Shown: positions 1-8,822, counted from the first letter of the stretch. The stretch: DNA of 64,000 nucleotides from Ruminococcaceae bacterium UBA1405 (GCA_002305685.1 DBQB01000009.1:21511-85510); one strand, 5' to 3'. A program made the numbers and translations. Notes: a model not told the origin generated them from the sequence alone.

Positions 1-26
1 GCAGCAACCCACCCTTTTCTCATTCT

Positions 27-806
27 TCAGCCAAACATTTTGGTCAAAGGCATCAGGCAAACCCCTGCCATTGTGGAAAACAGCGCCCAGTTATCATATC
101 CATATTGTCGGGAGGATGGCAACAACTCCTCAATTGCAATATACACCATGATGCCTGCTACCAGAGCAAACAACGCTCCAACCACCCCACCGGTCAAAAA
201 CGGCTGCAACAATACGCAGGCCAACAGCGCTCCTATGGGTTCTGATATTCCGGAAACAAAGGTATACCAAGCGGCTTTTTTTCGACTTCCAGTGGAATAA
301 TAGACCGGCAACGCCACAGCGATGCCTTCCGGTATGTTATGAAACGCGATGGCCAGCGCAATGGTAATTCCGAGGGACAGATTTTCATACCCGGCAATGA
401 AGGTAGCCATACCCTCTGGAAAATTGTGTAAACTCAGCGCCAGCATAGAGACGAAGCCGGCGTGAAACAAACTGGCGTTTCCGCCATTTTGCTCCATCTG
501 TGTAGGAGACATTTTGGGTTCCGGCACAAAGCGGTCCAAAACCACCGATAAAAGCATTCCCAACAGCAAAAACAGAACCGCCATGACGGTACCCACAGGT
601 TTTCCATGGATGGGAACCATCTCCTCCACCGCCAAAGGAAAAAGCTCTGCCAAGGAAACAGCAATCATAATCCCTGCCGCAAAACCCAATGAGGCCGTCA
701 CCACCTTTGCGCTTTTCCGCGCAAACAATATCACCAGTGCCCCTACCATCGTGGACATTCCGGCCATAAGCGACATCAAAAGGGCTTGCGCCGCATATCC
801 TTCCAA
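27..806 (-). CDS. ZIP-family divalent metal transporter (ZupT-like)
   Basis: Integral membrane protein of 259 residues, the usual size for bacterial ZIP/ZupT transporters, which import Zn2+ and other divalent metals. About eight hydrophobic segments run through the whole length. The two metal-site motifs of the family are plain: HNFPEG near residue 127 and HNIPEG near residue 156. The loop between TM3 and TM4 (about residues 92-110) is short and only mildly polar, not His-rich. The start is a TTG at 806 with AAGGAG ten bases upstream; no ATG in frame fits better. It is a single gene at the window edge and nothing next to it suggests an operon. Family assignment is firm; which metal it carries cannot be read from the sequence. 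Confidence 0.9.
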   Translation of the reverse strand: MEGYAAQALLMSLMAGMSTMVGALVILFARKSAKVVTASLGFAAGIMIAVSLAELFPLAVEEMVPIHGKPVGTVMAVLFLLLGMLLSVVLDRFVPEPKMSPTQMEQNGGNASLFHAGFVSMLALSLHNFPEGMATFIAGYENLSLGITIALAIAFHNIPEGIAVALPVYYSTGSRKKAAWYTFVSGISEPIGALLACVLLQPFLTGGVVGALFALVAGIMVYIAIEELLPSSRQYGYDNWALFSTMAGVCLMPLTKMFG

Positions 807-957
807 ACTCCCATCACTCCTTCAGATGCTTTGCAGGGTCGCGCCTTCGCTTTTCCCGGCGGACTCTGCTGTTATATGGTATGGGTTTGGCACTAATAAT
901 GTGACAGAGATGTGGATTTTCCCAGCCTTTTCGCGTTTTTCTTCTTTCCATAACAAA

Positions 958-993
958 ACAAAACGCCGGCTCTGCCAAAGCAGTCCGGCGTTT
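958..993 (-). terminator. Rho-independent terminator of the 1008-1481 gene
   Basis: An AACGCCGG / CCGGCGTT stem with a 15-base loop lies just past the stop codon of the upstream minus-strand gene, and the minus-strand copy runs into a T/A-rich tail. Confidence 0.7.
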
Positions 994-1007
994 ACATCAT
1001 CAAATGT

Positions 1008-1481
1008 TTATTTATTGAGACGAGGGGTATTGGTCGAAGCGTTTCTCAGAGCAGAGCGGGTGGACTTAATGTTTTGTAGTGCCTGTGTCAGTGTTTCTTC
1101 CGCGTCCCCCAGCATTTTATCACTAAAGTTGTGGGAAGCCTGCCGCAGTTCTCTGGATTTGATCTGAGCCTGGGAGGTGATTTCCTGCGCCCGCTCCTGA
1201 GCCTGACGGACAATCTCCTCCTGTGCAACCAAGGCACGGGCTCTTTCTTCCGCTTTGCGGATGGTTGCCTCCGCCTCCCGTTTGGCATCGGAGATAATCT
1301 CATTGCGGTCGGCGACAATACCTCTTGCCATTTTGATCTCCGAGGGCAGATTCAGCCGTATCTCTTCAATCAGATCACGCACCTTCACCGCATCCACCAC
1401 ACAGCGTCCGCCGGTCAGAGGAAGACTCCAGGCACGCTCCAACATTTCATCCATTGCTTCCAAAATTTCTTCAATATTCAT
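1008..1481 (-). CDS. Charged coiled-coil protein, V/F-ATPase subunit-like
   Basis: A 157-residue soluble protein. Residues from about 55 to 140 form one long Ala/Glu/Arg/Gln-rich helix typical of coiled coils such as ATP synthase b/E subunits or DivIVA-like proteins. There is no signal peptide and no membrane segment. The start at 1481 has AAAGGAGG nine bases upstream. It lies downstream of coaD and rsmD on the same strand with gaps of about 100 bp, so it may be the last gene of that transcript, and a terminator follows its stop. Annotators often call such proteins 'ATPase' because of the helix; I see no nucleotide-binding motif. Function unknown. Confidence 0.75.
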   Translation of the reverse strand: MNIEEILEAMDEMLERAWSLPLTGGRCVVDAVKVRDLIEEIRLNLPSEIKMARGIVADRNEIISDAKREAEATIRKAEERARALVAQEEIVRQAQERAQEITSQAQIKSRELRQASHNFSDKMLGDAEETLTQALQNIKSTRSALRNASTNTPRLNK

Positions 1482-1586
1482 AGAAATGCCTCCTTTGCAA
1501 CGCACTCGTCCAGTGCCGATGGCACAGCAGCTATTTTCTGCGCATTGTACTATGCGCCCATTTTTTCATCACAAAAGGCCGACCTG

Positions 1587-2078
1587 TCAAACGTGATCCT
1601 TACCGGGACACAGACGGCCAGCAATCTTTTCCCGTACCTGTTCCGGCACAAACCCGGAAATATCACCGCCAAAGCTGCCCACCTGGCGCACGACGCTGGA
1701 ACTCAAATACATATTATGGGCGGCAGTAATCAAAAAGATCGTTTCAGCAAAAGGCGCCAGCTTTTTATTGGTCAAAGCCATCTGAAACTCATATTCAAAA
1801 TCGGTGGTGGCGCGAAGGCCTTTGACAATCACCGTCGCACCTACTTTGCGCACATAATCTGCCAACAAACCACAATAGGAATCTACCGTGACATTATCGA
1901 TATTCACCGAGGCACGCAGCATCTCAACCCGCTCTTCGGTGGTAAAGGTGGGATGTTTGTCCGGATTGACAATTACCAAAACAATCACCTTATCAAACAT
2001 TTTGCTGGCACGTTGTATAATATCCAGATGTCCTTTTGTCACCGGGTCAAAGCTGCCCGGACAGACGGCTATGGTCAT
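1587..2078 (-). CDS. coaD: Phosphopantetheine adenylyltransferase
   Basis: Transfers AMP from ATP to 4'-phosphopantetheine to give dephospho-CoA, the fourth step of CoA synthesis, in the cytosol. The 163-residue length matches the family. The N-terminal nucleotidyltransferase signature is clear (PGSFDP followed by TKGHLDI, with the T/HxGH site), and the later segment ITAAHNMYLSSSVVR carries the conserved SS-R residues of the ATP site. The start at 2078 is an ATG with AAAGGG about 12 bases upstream. It follows rsmD after 93 bp, a pairing common in Firmicutes. The window also holds a type II pantothenate kinase at 45.6 kb, so two CoA steps are encoded here. Confidence 0.97.
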   Translation of the reverse strand: MTIAVCPGSFDPVTKGHLDIIQRASKMFDKVIVLVIVNPDKHPTFTTEERVEMLRASVNIDNVTVDSYCGLLADYVRKVGATVIVKGLRATTDFEYEFQMALTNKKLAPFAETIFLITAAHNMYLSSSVVRQVGSFGGDISGFVPEQVREKIAGRLCPGKDHV

Positions 2079-2171
2079 ATTGTGTCATACCCTTTCTGTA
2101 AATACAAATTGTCATGCTGTATGACGAACATACGGAACATTTCCCGGAAAATACAAGCGAATGCTTCCGCC

Positions 2172-2723
2172 TTACTCCTCCTGCACAGGGCAACGGTATA
2201 CTGTCAGTTTTGCCCGGCCGTAACGGTATTCCTTTACCTTGACAAAATCCTGCGCGGCGTCCGGAAGCACCTCATTATTCTCGCTTTCACAGAGAATCAC
2301 ACCGGTTTTCCGCATCCTGCGGGCAACCAGCGGCAGCGCTGCATCGATCATCTTTTTCTGATAAGGGGGATCCAAAAACGCTATATCAAAAAGATTCTGC
2401 CCACGGGAAAGAAAGGTAACAAAATCAGTGGAGATCAGACGGGCCTGCGGCAGCAGCTTTGTGTGCTGCAAATTTTCCACAATGGTTTGCTGGGCTTCTC
2501 TGCTGTTATCTACAAAGGTTGCCTGTTTCGCCCCACGGCTCAGGGCTTCAATCCCCAGCTGGCCGGAACCGGCAAACAGATCCAATACCTCTGCGCCTTC
2601 TACCTCAAACTGAACGATATTAAACATCGCCTGTTTGGTCATATCTGAGGTTGGTCTGGTAACATCGCTGTCAGGGGGAGCTTTGAGATTCCTGCCTCTG
2701 GCAGATCCGGTGGTTACTCTCAT
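2172..2723 (-). CDS. rsmD: 16S rRNA (guanine966-N2)-methyltransferase
   Basis: SAM-dependent methyltransferase acting on G966 of 16S rRNA within the 30S subunit. The protein has 183 residues, normal for RsmD. It shows the N-terminal G-ARGR-L segment, motif I DLFAGSGQLGIEALSRGA, and the catalytic FLDPPY motif near residue 119. An ATG two codons upstream (2729) is also possible, but the AAGGA box is only a few bases from it, so 2723 is preferred. It sits between uvrC (117 bp upstream) and coaD (93 bp downstream) on the same strand; rsmD-coaD is a widely conserved pair. Confidence 0.95.
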   Translation of the reverse strand: MRVTTGSARGRNLKAPPDSDVTRPTSDMTKQAMFNIVQFEVEGAEVLDLFAGSGQLGIEALSRGAKQATFVDNSREAQQTIVENLQHTKLLPQARLISTDFVTFLSRGQNLFDIAFLDPPYQKKMIDAALPLVARRMRKTGVILCESENNEVLPDAAQDFVKVKEYRYGRAKLTVYRCPVQEE

Positions 2724-2840
2724 AATCATAGTCCTTCCAAATGAGAAATTGGACACCTGCACGGTATCCGTCCAAGCGCCAGTTCTATTATCTTTCAAAA
2801 CACGGCAAATGTCAACCAAATGCGGGAAAAAGCCGGCAAT

Positions 2841-4766
2841 TTACTGCGATTGTCCCTGCTCCCCAGAAACGGACTGCTCTTCTGGCTGCCCCGCCTCCTC
2901 CGTTGGGTGCAAAAAAGCATAAAGGGCCTGGGCAACCGGTTTGGTCATTCCCGGCGCTTGTTCCAGTTGCTGTAGGGTGGCTTCCCGCATGGCCTTCACC
3001 GTTTTAAAATGCGCAAACAGTTTTTGCGCCCTGGTTTTCCCCACGCCCGGCACGGTAGTCAAGGTAAGAGCGAAACCCGTTTTCTGGTGTTTGGATCTGG
3101 AATAGGCGATGGAAAAGCGGTGTACCTCCTCCTGGATTTTGGAGACCAGCGTAAACGCGCTGCGATAAGAAAAGATTGAGATCTCTCCTCCGTCCATGGC
3201 AATCGCCCTGGTTTTGTGCCGGTCATCCTTTACCATACCGAAAACCGGCACCGAAATCCCCATCTCCCGCAGCAGCGGCTGTACTGCTGCCACATGGCCC
3301 TTTCCTCCATCCAGCAAAATTAGGTCCGGCAATCGGCCGAAGGTACTGCCCTGCCCTTCAGGAAGATCTTTCTCCTGTAGGTAATGGGTAAACCTGCGGG
3401 AAATCACCTCCCGCATGGAACCATAATCATCGGTACCAGTGATGGTTTTGATGGAAAAACGTTTATACGCATTTTTCAGCGGACGCCCATCTTCAAACAC
3501 CACCATCCCTGCCACCACGGTAGCAGAACCGATGTTGGAGATATCGTATGCCTCAATATATTTGGGCGGCTGGGCAAGGCCCAAAAGCCGGGCCAGTTCA
3601 TCCAGCGCAGCCAAATCCCGATTGGAATACGGTTTGTCGTGGGCCAATCTCTGAGAGGCGTTGTTGCGGGCCATATCGACCAGCTTGCGGCTGTCGCCTC
3701 TCTGAGGAATATAAAGCTCCACCTTATGCCCCGACTTCTCCCGCAGCAACCGCTCAATCAGTTCCCGATCCTCAAAATCTTCATCGATGGCGACAACTTT
3801 GGGAATATCCTCACTGCCCGAAGCATAGTAGCGCATTACCAGCTCCCGTCGAGCTTGGGCCAACGTCAAAGCTTCCCCTTTTCCCAACAGAAATTCCTGT
3901 TTATCCCGCAGCCTTTGCTCCCGGATTTTCAAGATTACCCCGCAGATCTGTTCTCCGTCCTGAGCAAACGCCACCGCATCCATATCCTCGGTTTTGGTGA
4001 ACACCACCTTTTGATGCTCTTGGATCTTTTTTATGGCGTTGATACGGTCCCGATAACGAGCGGCTTTCTCAAACTCCAAATTTTCGGCCGCAGCTTCCAT
4101 CTGCTGCTGAAGCTGTTTGAGGGTATTGCCGGAACCGCCCTGGATAAACGCTATGGCTTCCTCCACTGTCTGCTGATATTCCTGTAAGGATATCTTCCCG
4201 GTACAAACCCCCATACATAGATGGATATGATGGTTTAGACAAGGCCTTCCTTTTCCCAACTCCTGCGGAAATTTCCGGCTACAGGTGGGCAGACAGAAGA
4301 TGCGATTGACCTCGTCCACCGTCTGGGTCACCGCATAGGAACTGGTATATGGTCCTATCACCCTTGCGCCCTCCTGCGGCTTGCTCTTTTGGGCGGTGAT
4401 GCGGCTCCATTCTTTTGGCCAGATTTGAATATAATGATATCCCTTATCATCCTTGAGCAGGATATTGTATTTCGGATTATGCTGCTTAATCAGGCTGCAT
4501 TCCAAAACCAGCGCTTCAAACTCGCTATCACAGATGATGGTGTCAAAATCCCAGACATTCATCACCATGCGAAATACCTTCTCGGTGTGCTTTTCCAGGC
4601 TGCGAAAATAGCTGCTCACCCGGTTGCGAAGCGCCTTGGCTTTTCCTACATAGATGATCTTTCCTGTGTGATCCCGCATCAAATAGACCCCTGGCTCCAA
4701 CGGCAGCTGATGCGCTTTGTTTGCCAGAAAACCGATCCTTTCGTTCACCTGCGTTCTATCCGGCAT
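2841..4766 (-). CDS. uvrC: Excinuclease ABC subunit C
   Basis: Makes both incisions flanking a DNA lesion after UvrAB has bound it, in nucleotide excision repair. The protein has 641 residues, as expected. It has an N-terminal GIY-YIG nuclease (PGVYLMRD, then GKIIYVGKAKALRNR), a UVR/UvrB-binding motif near residues 200-240, a UvrC RNase H-like nuclease with the DLILLDGGKGH motif, and C-terminal helix-hairpin-helix repeats (VPGVGKTRA). ATG 4766 is favoured over ATG 4772, because AGGAGG is eight bases from the former and only two from the latter. The tail after the HhH (GQPEEQSVSGEQGQSQ) is low-complexity and probably unstructured. Confidence 0.97.
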   Translation of the reverse strand: MPDRTQVNERIGFLANKAHQLPLEPGVYLMRDHTGKIIYVGKAKALRNRVSSYFRSLEKHTEKVFRMVMNVWDFDTIICDSEFEALVLECSLIKQHNPKYNILLKDDKGYHYIQIWPKEWSRITAQKSKPQEGARVIGPYTSSYAVTQTVDEVNRIFCLPTCSRKFPQELGKGRPCLNHHIHLCMGVCTGKISLQEYQQTVEEAIAFIQGGSGNTLKQLQQQMEAAAENLEFEKAARYRDRINAIKKIQEHQKVVFTKTEDMDAVAFAQDGEQICGVILKIREQRLRDKQEFLLGKGEALTLAQARRELVMRYYASGSEDIPKVVAIDEDFEDRELIERLLREKSGHKVELYIPQRGDSRKLVDMARNNASQRLAHDKPYSNRDLAALDELARLLGLAQPPKYIEAYDISNIGSATVVAGMVVFEDGRPLKNAYKRFSIKTITGTDDYGSMREVISRRFTHYLQEKDLPEGQGSTFGRLPDLILLDGGKGHVAAVQPLLREMGISVPVFGMVKDDRHKTRAIAMDGGEISIFSYRSAFTLVSKIQEEVHRFSIAYSRSKHQKTGFALTLTTVPGVGKTRAQKLFAHFKTVKAMREATLQQLEQAPGMTKPVAQALYAFLHPTEEAGQPEEQSVSGEQGQSQ

Positions 4767-4809
4767 ATGCATATCCTCCTTTCACAGCCGCTCTCTCAAA
4801 TAAGGTTTT

Positions 4810-4849
4810 TAAAAAAACTGCGCCGCCTCCCAATCTGAAGGCGACGCAT
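4810..4849 (-). terminator. Rho-independent terminator after HPr
   Basis: On the minus strand a ten-pair stem (TGCGTCGCCT / AGGCGGCGCA, one G-T pair) is followed by seven T residues. It lies 43 bp past the HPr stop and only about 40 bp before uvrC. Confidence 0.85.
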
Positions 4850-4891
4850 TGTTACGTGACGGAATATTTAGCTTGTCCAAAATCTCAGAGA

Positions 4892-5155
4892 TTACTCAGT
4901 AAAACCGGACTCTGCCAATTTAACCAGGCTCTCCACAGCCTCCTGCTCGTCAGAACCATCCGCAATTACGCGAATGGGGGTACCGCCGACAATACCCAGC
5001 GACAGGACACCCAGCAGGCTTTTTGCATTAACTCTCCTCTCCTCTTTCTCAACCCAGATGGAGGACTTGAACTCATTTGCCTTCTGAATGAAAAAAGTAG
5101 CAGGACGTGCATGAAGGCCAACCTGATTCTGAACCATAACGTCTTTTACAAACAT
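4892..5155 (-). CDS. ptsH: HPr-family phosphocarrier protein
   Basis: Small phosphocarrier of the phosphotransferase system, which passes phosphate from enzyme I to sugar-specific EIIA. In Firmicutes it is also a CcpA corepressor when phosphorylated on Ser46. At 87 residues it is full length. The active-site His lies in GLHARPA (residue 15) and the regulatory Ser in NAKSLLGVLSLG (about 46), so both sites are kept and this is HPr rather than Crh. No ptsI follows; the gene stands alone between its own promoter and terminator. Start ATG 5155 is preceded by GGGAGAG. Confidence 0.92.
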   Translation of the reverse strand: MFVKDVMVQNQVGLHARPATFFIQKANEFKSSIWVEKEERRVNAKSLLGVLSLGIVGGTPIRVIADGSDEQEAVESLVKLAESGFTE

Positions 5156-5300
5156 CTTACACTCTCTCCCGTAACAAATCATTAAATTTCGTTTCAAAAG
5201 CGTCAAGCAAACGTTATTTTTGCTTGCCTCAGCGCAGCCTTCCGGACATCTCATACCTAAATTGCGGTATCAAATTGCCGTAACTCGTCGAGACACTATT

Positions 5301-5329
5301 ATTATAGGCAACGAACCCGATTTCGTCAA
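5301..5329 (-). promoter_or_regulatory. Sigma-A promoter for ptsH
   Basis: On the minus strand: TTGACG, a 17-base spacer, then TATAAT, about 145 bp before the HPr start. It is a near-consensus housekeeping promoter with a fairly long leader. Confidence 0.75.
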
Positions 5330-5547
5330 CGGAATTTGATCGGAAAGTGGTAAATTCTGCTTGTTTTATAGATAACCACATTAAAAAAAGAGTTGGATTG
5401 TGCACTTTCTCTATAAAGTTTTCAACATTATCAGCATGTTACACACTTTTTATTGGTTCTCGAGAGATATCCTGCGCTTTGCCATGCCCAATTGACCATA
5501 CTTTTCCCCAAAATCACGGCTTTATTCCGCATAAGATGACAGCTGTT

Positions 5548-6294
5548 CTACTTTTCTTCCCATCCCAGCATTTTTAAATACTGTTTGTCCTGCTGGGTGA
5601 GCGGATAGCTGCGCAGCATATCCGGGCGCTTGCGCCAGGTATTCTCCAGCGCCTTTTGATGTTGCCAGAGCGCTATGTTCTTATGATGCCCCGAAAGCAA
5701 CACCGAAGGCACCTCACGTCCATGCCAAACAGCCGGTTTGGTATACTGAGGATATTCCAGCAGTCCGGAATAGTGGCTTTCATCGGTAAAACAAACCTCA
5801 TCTGCCAACACGTTTTCACAAAGCCGCGCAACCGCATCGGTGACCACCAGCGCTCCCAATTCTCCGCCGGTCAGCACATAATCGCCGATGGAGATTTCCT
5901 CATCCACAATCTCATCCAATACCCGCTGATCCACACCCTCATAATGACCGCAAAGGATAAACAGATGTTCCTTTTGGGACAGTTCCACTGCCTTTTGTTG
6001 GGTGAAGGTATGGCCTTGCGGGGACATATAGATCACATAAGGCTTTTTTTCCGCTGGAAGCTGTGACGTAACCGCCTGATAACAGCGGTAAATTGGGTCC
6101 GCCTGCATCAGCATACCCATGCCGCCGCCATAGGGGGTATCGTCCACCCGGTTGTGCTTATCGGTGGTATACTGCCGAATCTGATGAAACCGCAGATCCA
6201 GATATCCGCCGCGCCGCGCTCTCCCCACAATGCTTTCGCTGCATACCATCTCACACATTTCCACAAACAACGTGGCAATGTCAATTCTCATCAT
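5548..6294 (-). CDS. trmD: tRNA (guanine37-N1)-methyltransferase
   Basis: Methylates G37 next to the anticodon of tRNAs reading CNN codons, which prevents +1 frameshifting. It is a SPOUT-class enzyme with a trefoil knot. The 248-residue protein carries MSPQGHTFTQQ (SAM-binding knot), LCGHYEGVDQRV and ISIGDYVLTGGELGA, all diagnostic of TrmD. The start overlaps the end of rimM: ATG 6294 (or the next ATG, 6291) lies inside the last rimM codons, so translation is probably coupled. AAAGGA lies seven to eight bases upstream. It is the second gene of a rimM-trmD unit. Confidence 0.97.
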   Translation of the reverse strand: MMRIDIATLFVEMCEMVCSESIVGRARRGGYLDLRFHQIRQYTTDKHNRVDDTPYGGGMGMLMQADPIYRCYQAVTSQLPAEKKPYVIYMSPQGHTFTQQKAVELSQKEHLFILCGHYEGVDQRVLDEIVDEEISIGDYVLTGGELGALVVTDAVARLCENVLADEVCFTDESHYSGLLEYPQYTKPAVWHGREVPSVLLSGHHKNIALWQHQKALENTWRKRPDMLRSYPLTQQDKQYLKMLGWEEK

Positions 6295-6796
6295 CAAACA
6301 ATCCTTTCAGCGGCCGAATCACCATCCGCTCCTGTTCCACGTTGATTTCCAGCACCACTTGAGGGATCTTGGGAATCAAATGTACCTTTCCATCGGGAAA
6401 GGTGATGTGATATACATCGTTGGCTCCGGTTTTGCTCACGTCGGTCAATTTTCCGTAGACGTGCCCGTCGTCGGCGTCCACTACCTCCATTCCCAAAAGA
6501 TCCTGCACAAAATGCTGGCCCTCCTCCAGCTCCACGTCATCCCGATCCAGATACAACACCATTCCCCGCAGCTTCTGCGCCTGCTCAATGGTATCGATAC
6601 CGGCAAATTTTAAAACCACCATATTCCCTTGCACCCAACCGTCCTCAACCTCGAGAGCGGTCTCCCCTTTGCGCAGATACAGTCGGTCAAAATCCAGTAA
6701 TTCTTCCGGATCATCGTTCCATGGATATATCTTTACCGCTCCTTTGAGGCCGTGGGTTGTCACGATCTTTCCGGTCTCCAAATATTTCTTTAGCAT
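6281..6796 (-). CDS. rimM: 16S rRNA processing protein
   Basis: Assembly factor for the 30S subunit head that binds ribosomal protein S19. The 171-residue protein has an N-terminal RimM barrel (GKIVTTHGLKGAVKI) and a C-terminal PRC-barrel domain (QDLLGMEVVDADDGHVYGKLTDV). It is the first gene of a two-gene unit with trmD, overlapping it. In most Firmicutes rpsP and a KH-domain gene stand just upstream; here a promoter and then yqfD lie upstream instead, so the usual rpsP-khpA-rimM-trmD cluster is broken at this point. Confidence 0.95.
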   Translation of the reverse strand: MLKKYLETGKIVTTHGLKGAVKIYPWNDDPEELLDFDRLYLRKGETALEVEDGWVQGNMVVLKFAGIDTIEQAQKLRGMVLYLDRDDVELEEGQHFVQDLLGMEVVDADDGHVYGKLTDVSKTGANDVYHITFPDGKVHLIPKIPQVVLEINVEQERMVIRPLKGLFDDEN

Positions 6797-6921
6797 TTTT
6801 TTACGCCTCCACCGTTATTTTACTTCCTTATTTGGGACGCATCCAAATTTTCTTGTGAGCATCAAAAGTTATGTTTCGAAGGCCACCGCCATACTCCGCG
6901 GAAACTACCCCCGGATAACAA

Positions 6922-6951
6922 ATTATAGCATACCTGCGCGAACAGTGACAA
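6922..6951 (-). promoter_or_regulatory. Sigma-A promoter for rimM-trmD
   Basis: On the minus strand TTGTCA, an 18-base spacer and TATAAT lie about 125 bp before rimM. An overlapping TTGACT/TATGCT alternative is shifted by a few bases. Confidence 0.65.
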
Positions 6952-7004
6952 GTCAATCCCACATCGGCTGATAAATTTACTTGCATAGATCAACTGTGAA
7001 TCGT

Positions 7005-8195
7005 TTATTGCGGCTGATCTAAGAGAACCTCTTGGGTCTGCGCCACATCCCGCAGGCACTGATACTGGGCGGTCAGATGATAAGCACCGTTTTCCACCTT
7101 GCCGTTAAGACTTCTCTCCAGGTATCCGGCCTCCCCAAAATAGCTCTGCTCCTGCCGTTCCAACTGCTCAATGGCTTCCTTCTTGGCCTGCTGCACTGTA
7201 TAGGTAATCTGCACCGGTTCCCACTGCTCATAGACATCGACGACCAGCTTTGGCAGCCAAAACCAGTCGGGCAGCTTCCAGCGATCCAAAACCGTTTGCC
7301 GTGAGATCCAGGCATTTTGCGGCAGTTTGGTCCAAGGATTGAGGGTAAGAGCAGTATCCCCCAGCTGCAGATGATATCTCTTTACCGTCTTTCCCGTAGC
7401 CCGTTCCAACGTTTGCTGAAGCGGGATTGTTACCGTGAGAGAATCCTCCACCTGGGCAATTACCTTGGCCCGGGCATAACTGACAATGGTATGCAGATTG
7501 GACTCATAGATACCGGCTACCAACAATCTGCCCTCCCATACCGCTTCCCCCACCTGAACCAACGGCTGTCCATGGTAGACCTCTATCTCCCGTATCACAC
7601 CCACCCCACTGGAAATCACATTGGCCGCGGTATTGCGGTCGATGGTGACCGGCGGCATCACCCGTTCCCGAACATTCACCTCGATGGTACTTCCCAGAAT
7701 ATTGATGGCAATCCACGACAACTGAGGCATCTGCAGCAGCATCTGCCGCTCACTGTGCCAAGCATCGATGGAAGGCACAAACGTCCCCGTCTGGATTCCC
7801 AGATCGTCCAATTTCTCCATAACCAGCTGTGGATCCAGCGTCTCACAGCCATTGATCTCGATGCGCCAGACAAACAGCTGTAAAAACATAAGCATGGCTG
7901 ACAGCGCGATCATCCCGATTAGGATACCGGTGCGCCGGTGATAACGCTGTACAAGAAAAGGAAATCCTTTTTTTCCAACAATTCGGATACGCATACCGCT
8001 TTTTCTGGCAATGGGTCTGAGCCGACGGTAAATTCCGGGGCGCACCGCAGCGTGAAGGCCGATCTCTGTGGGATACAAAGATTGGGCTGTCAAACCCTCT
8101 CCGCCCATCAGACTGACAAAACGTTCCGGAAAACCTCCTACCGCCTCCAGCTCAACAGAACCGATCAGCCATCGGAACATGCCTGTAACCAGCAC
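7005..8195 (-). CDS. yqfD: Sporulation protein YqfD
   Basis: A 396-residue membrane-associated sporulation protein of the YqfD family, conserved in endospore formers and normally transcribed with yqfC in the mother cell. Its biochemical role is not established. The first 90 residues are soluble with basic patches; one membrane span follows at about residues 92-112 (GILIGMIALSAMLMFLQLFV), and the rest is predicted extracytoplasmic, with ELEV-type beta strands and a POTRA-like stretch (ETLDPQLVMEKLDDLGI). Start is GTG 8195 with AAGGGGAG seven bases upstream; the next ATG (8180) lacks a ribosome-binding site. It follows yqfC after 28 bp. Confidence 0.9.
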   Translation of the reverse strand: MLVTGMFRWLIGSVELEAVGGFPERFVSLMGGEGLTAQSLYPTEIGLHAAVRPGIYRRLRPIARKSGMRIRIVGKKGFPFLVQRYHRRTGILIGMIALSAMLMFLQLFVWRIEINGCETLDPQLVMEKLDDLGIQTGTFVPSIDAWHSERQMLLQMPQLSWIAINILGSTIEVNVRERVMPPVTIDRNTAANVISSGVGVIREIEVYHGQPLVQVGEAVWEGRLLVAGIYESNLHTIVSYARAKVIAQVEDSLTVTIPLQQTLERATGKTVKRYHLQLGDTALTLNPWTKLPQNAWISRQTVLDRWKLPDWFWLPKLVVDVYEQWEPVQITYTVQQAKKEAIEQLERQEQSYFGEAGYLERSLNGKVENGAYHLTAQYQCLRDVAQTQEVLLDQPQ

Positions 8196-8223
8196 CCGTT
8201 ATCTCCCCTTTCCCCCAAACGCT

Positions 8224-8565
8224 CTACCGCTGGGTAGGTTGCTCAACCGTCTCAAAATGTATGGTGTGAATCTCCCCTTCAATCACGATGGTTCCTTCAT
8301 TCATATTGCGAATTTGCAGTGCATCACCGCAAAACTGGACCGCTAACTTCCCCGCTCCTATCGTAATACATCCCAGCGCATATTCCCGTATCGATTCACA
8401 TCCCACAATCACTGCCTCCCGATTGCCGGACATATCCAGATGAAAAACCTGCGGCAGCACCTGCATGGGAATATCCAGCATTTTGGCCAGCTGACTTTCC
8501 CGATGAAAAGGTTCTCTTCCGTTTTTCTGTTTCTTCAAAACAACCACCAGCCTTTTCCAATACAT
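8224..8565 (-). CDS. yqfC: Sporulation protein YqfC (YabP/YqfC family)
   Basis: A 113-residue YabP/YqfC-type sporulation protein, partner of YqfD, thought to act in the mother cell during engulfment or cortex formation. The family core is visible: LDIPMQVLPQVFHLDMSGNREAVI, then a hydrophobic beta-rich end finishing in GEIHTIHFE. The frame is open up to 8640, but no ribosome-binding site precedes that codon. AGGCGG lies eight bases before ATG 8565, so that start is preferred. The gene is divergent from ylbJ, with the two putative sigma-E promoters in between. Confidence 0.85.
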   Translation of the reverse strand: MYWKRLVVVLKKQKNGREPFHRESQLAKMLDIPMQVLPQVFHLDMSGNREAVIVGCESIREYALGCITIGAGKLAVQFCGDALQIRNMNEGTIVIEGEIHTIHFETVEQPTQR

Positions 8566-8596
8566 TGCCATGCCGCCTGGCTTGCGATACCGTTTT

Positions 8597-8625
8597 ATCC
8601 TATGCACCAGGGAAAGCCAAAATGC
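8597..8625 (-). promoter_or_regulatory. Possible sigma-E promoter for yqfC-yqfD
   Basis: On the minus strand GCATTTT, a 14-base gap, then CATAGGAT. This fits the B. subtilis sigma-E pattern (KMATATT, N14-15, CATACANT) at most positions. The -10 is weak, so this is a suggestion. Confidence 0.35.
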
Positions 8626-8689
8626 GTCTACAGCCATCATCCTAAATCAGATCACCGGTTTTCTTTTGCGTCCCGGCAATATTTTCCCT

Positions 8690-8719
8690 GTTATATCTGT
8701 GTCGAGTTGCTGATACAAT
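8690..8719 (+). promoter_or_regulatory. Possible sigma-E promoter for ylbJ
   Basis: GTTATAT, a 15-base gap, then GATACAAT, about 36 bp before ATG 8755. The -10 differs from the sigma-E consensus CATACANT at only its first base. ylbJ is a sigma-E gene in B. subtilis, which makes this plausible. Confidence 0.45.
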
Positions 8720-8822
8720 AGAAGTAAAAATATACGCCGGCGGAGGGAGAACATATGGCCATATCTGTCAGAAAAATACAGCATCCTCAAAAAAAACGAT
8801 TTCCGTCTGGGTTTTTAGCGTC

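Noticed and set aside
1131..2648. 505-residue plus-strand reading frame
   Set aside because: It runs antisense across the coiled-coil gene, coaD and rsmD, has no ribosome-binding site, and its composition is that of a reversed coding strand.
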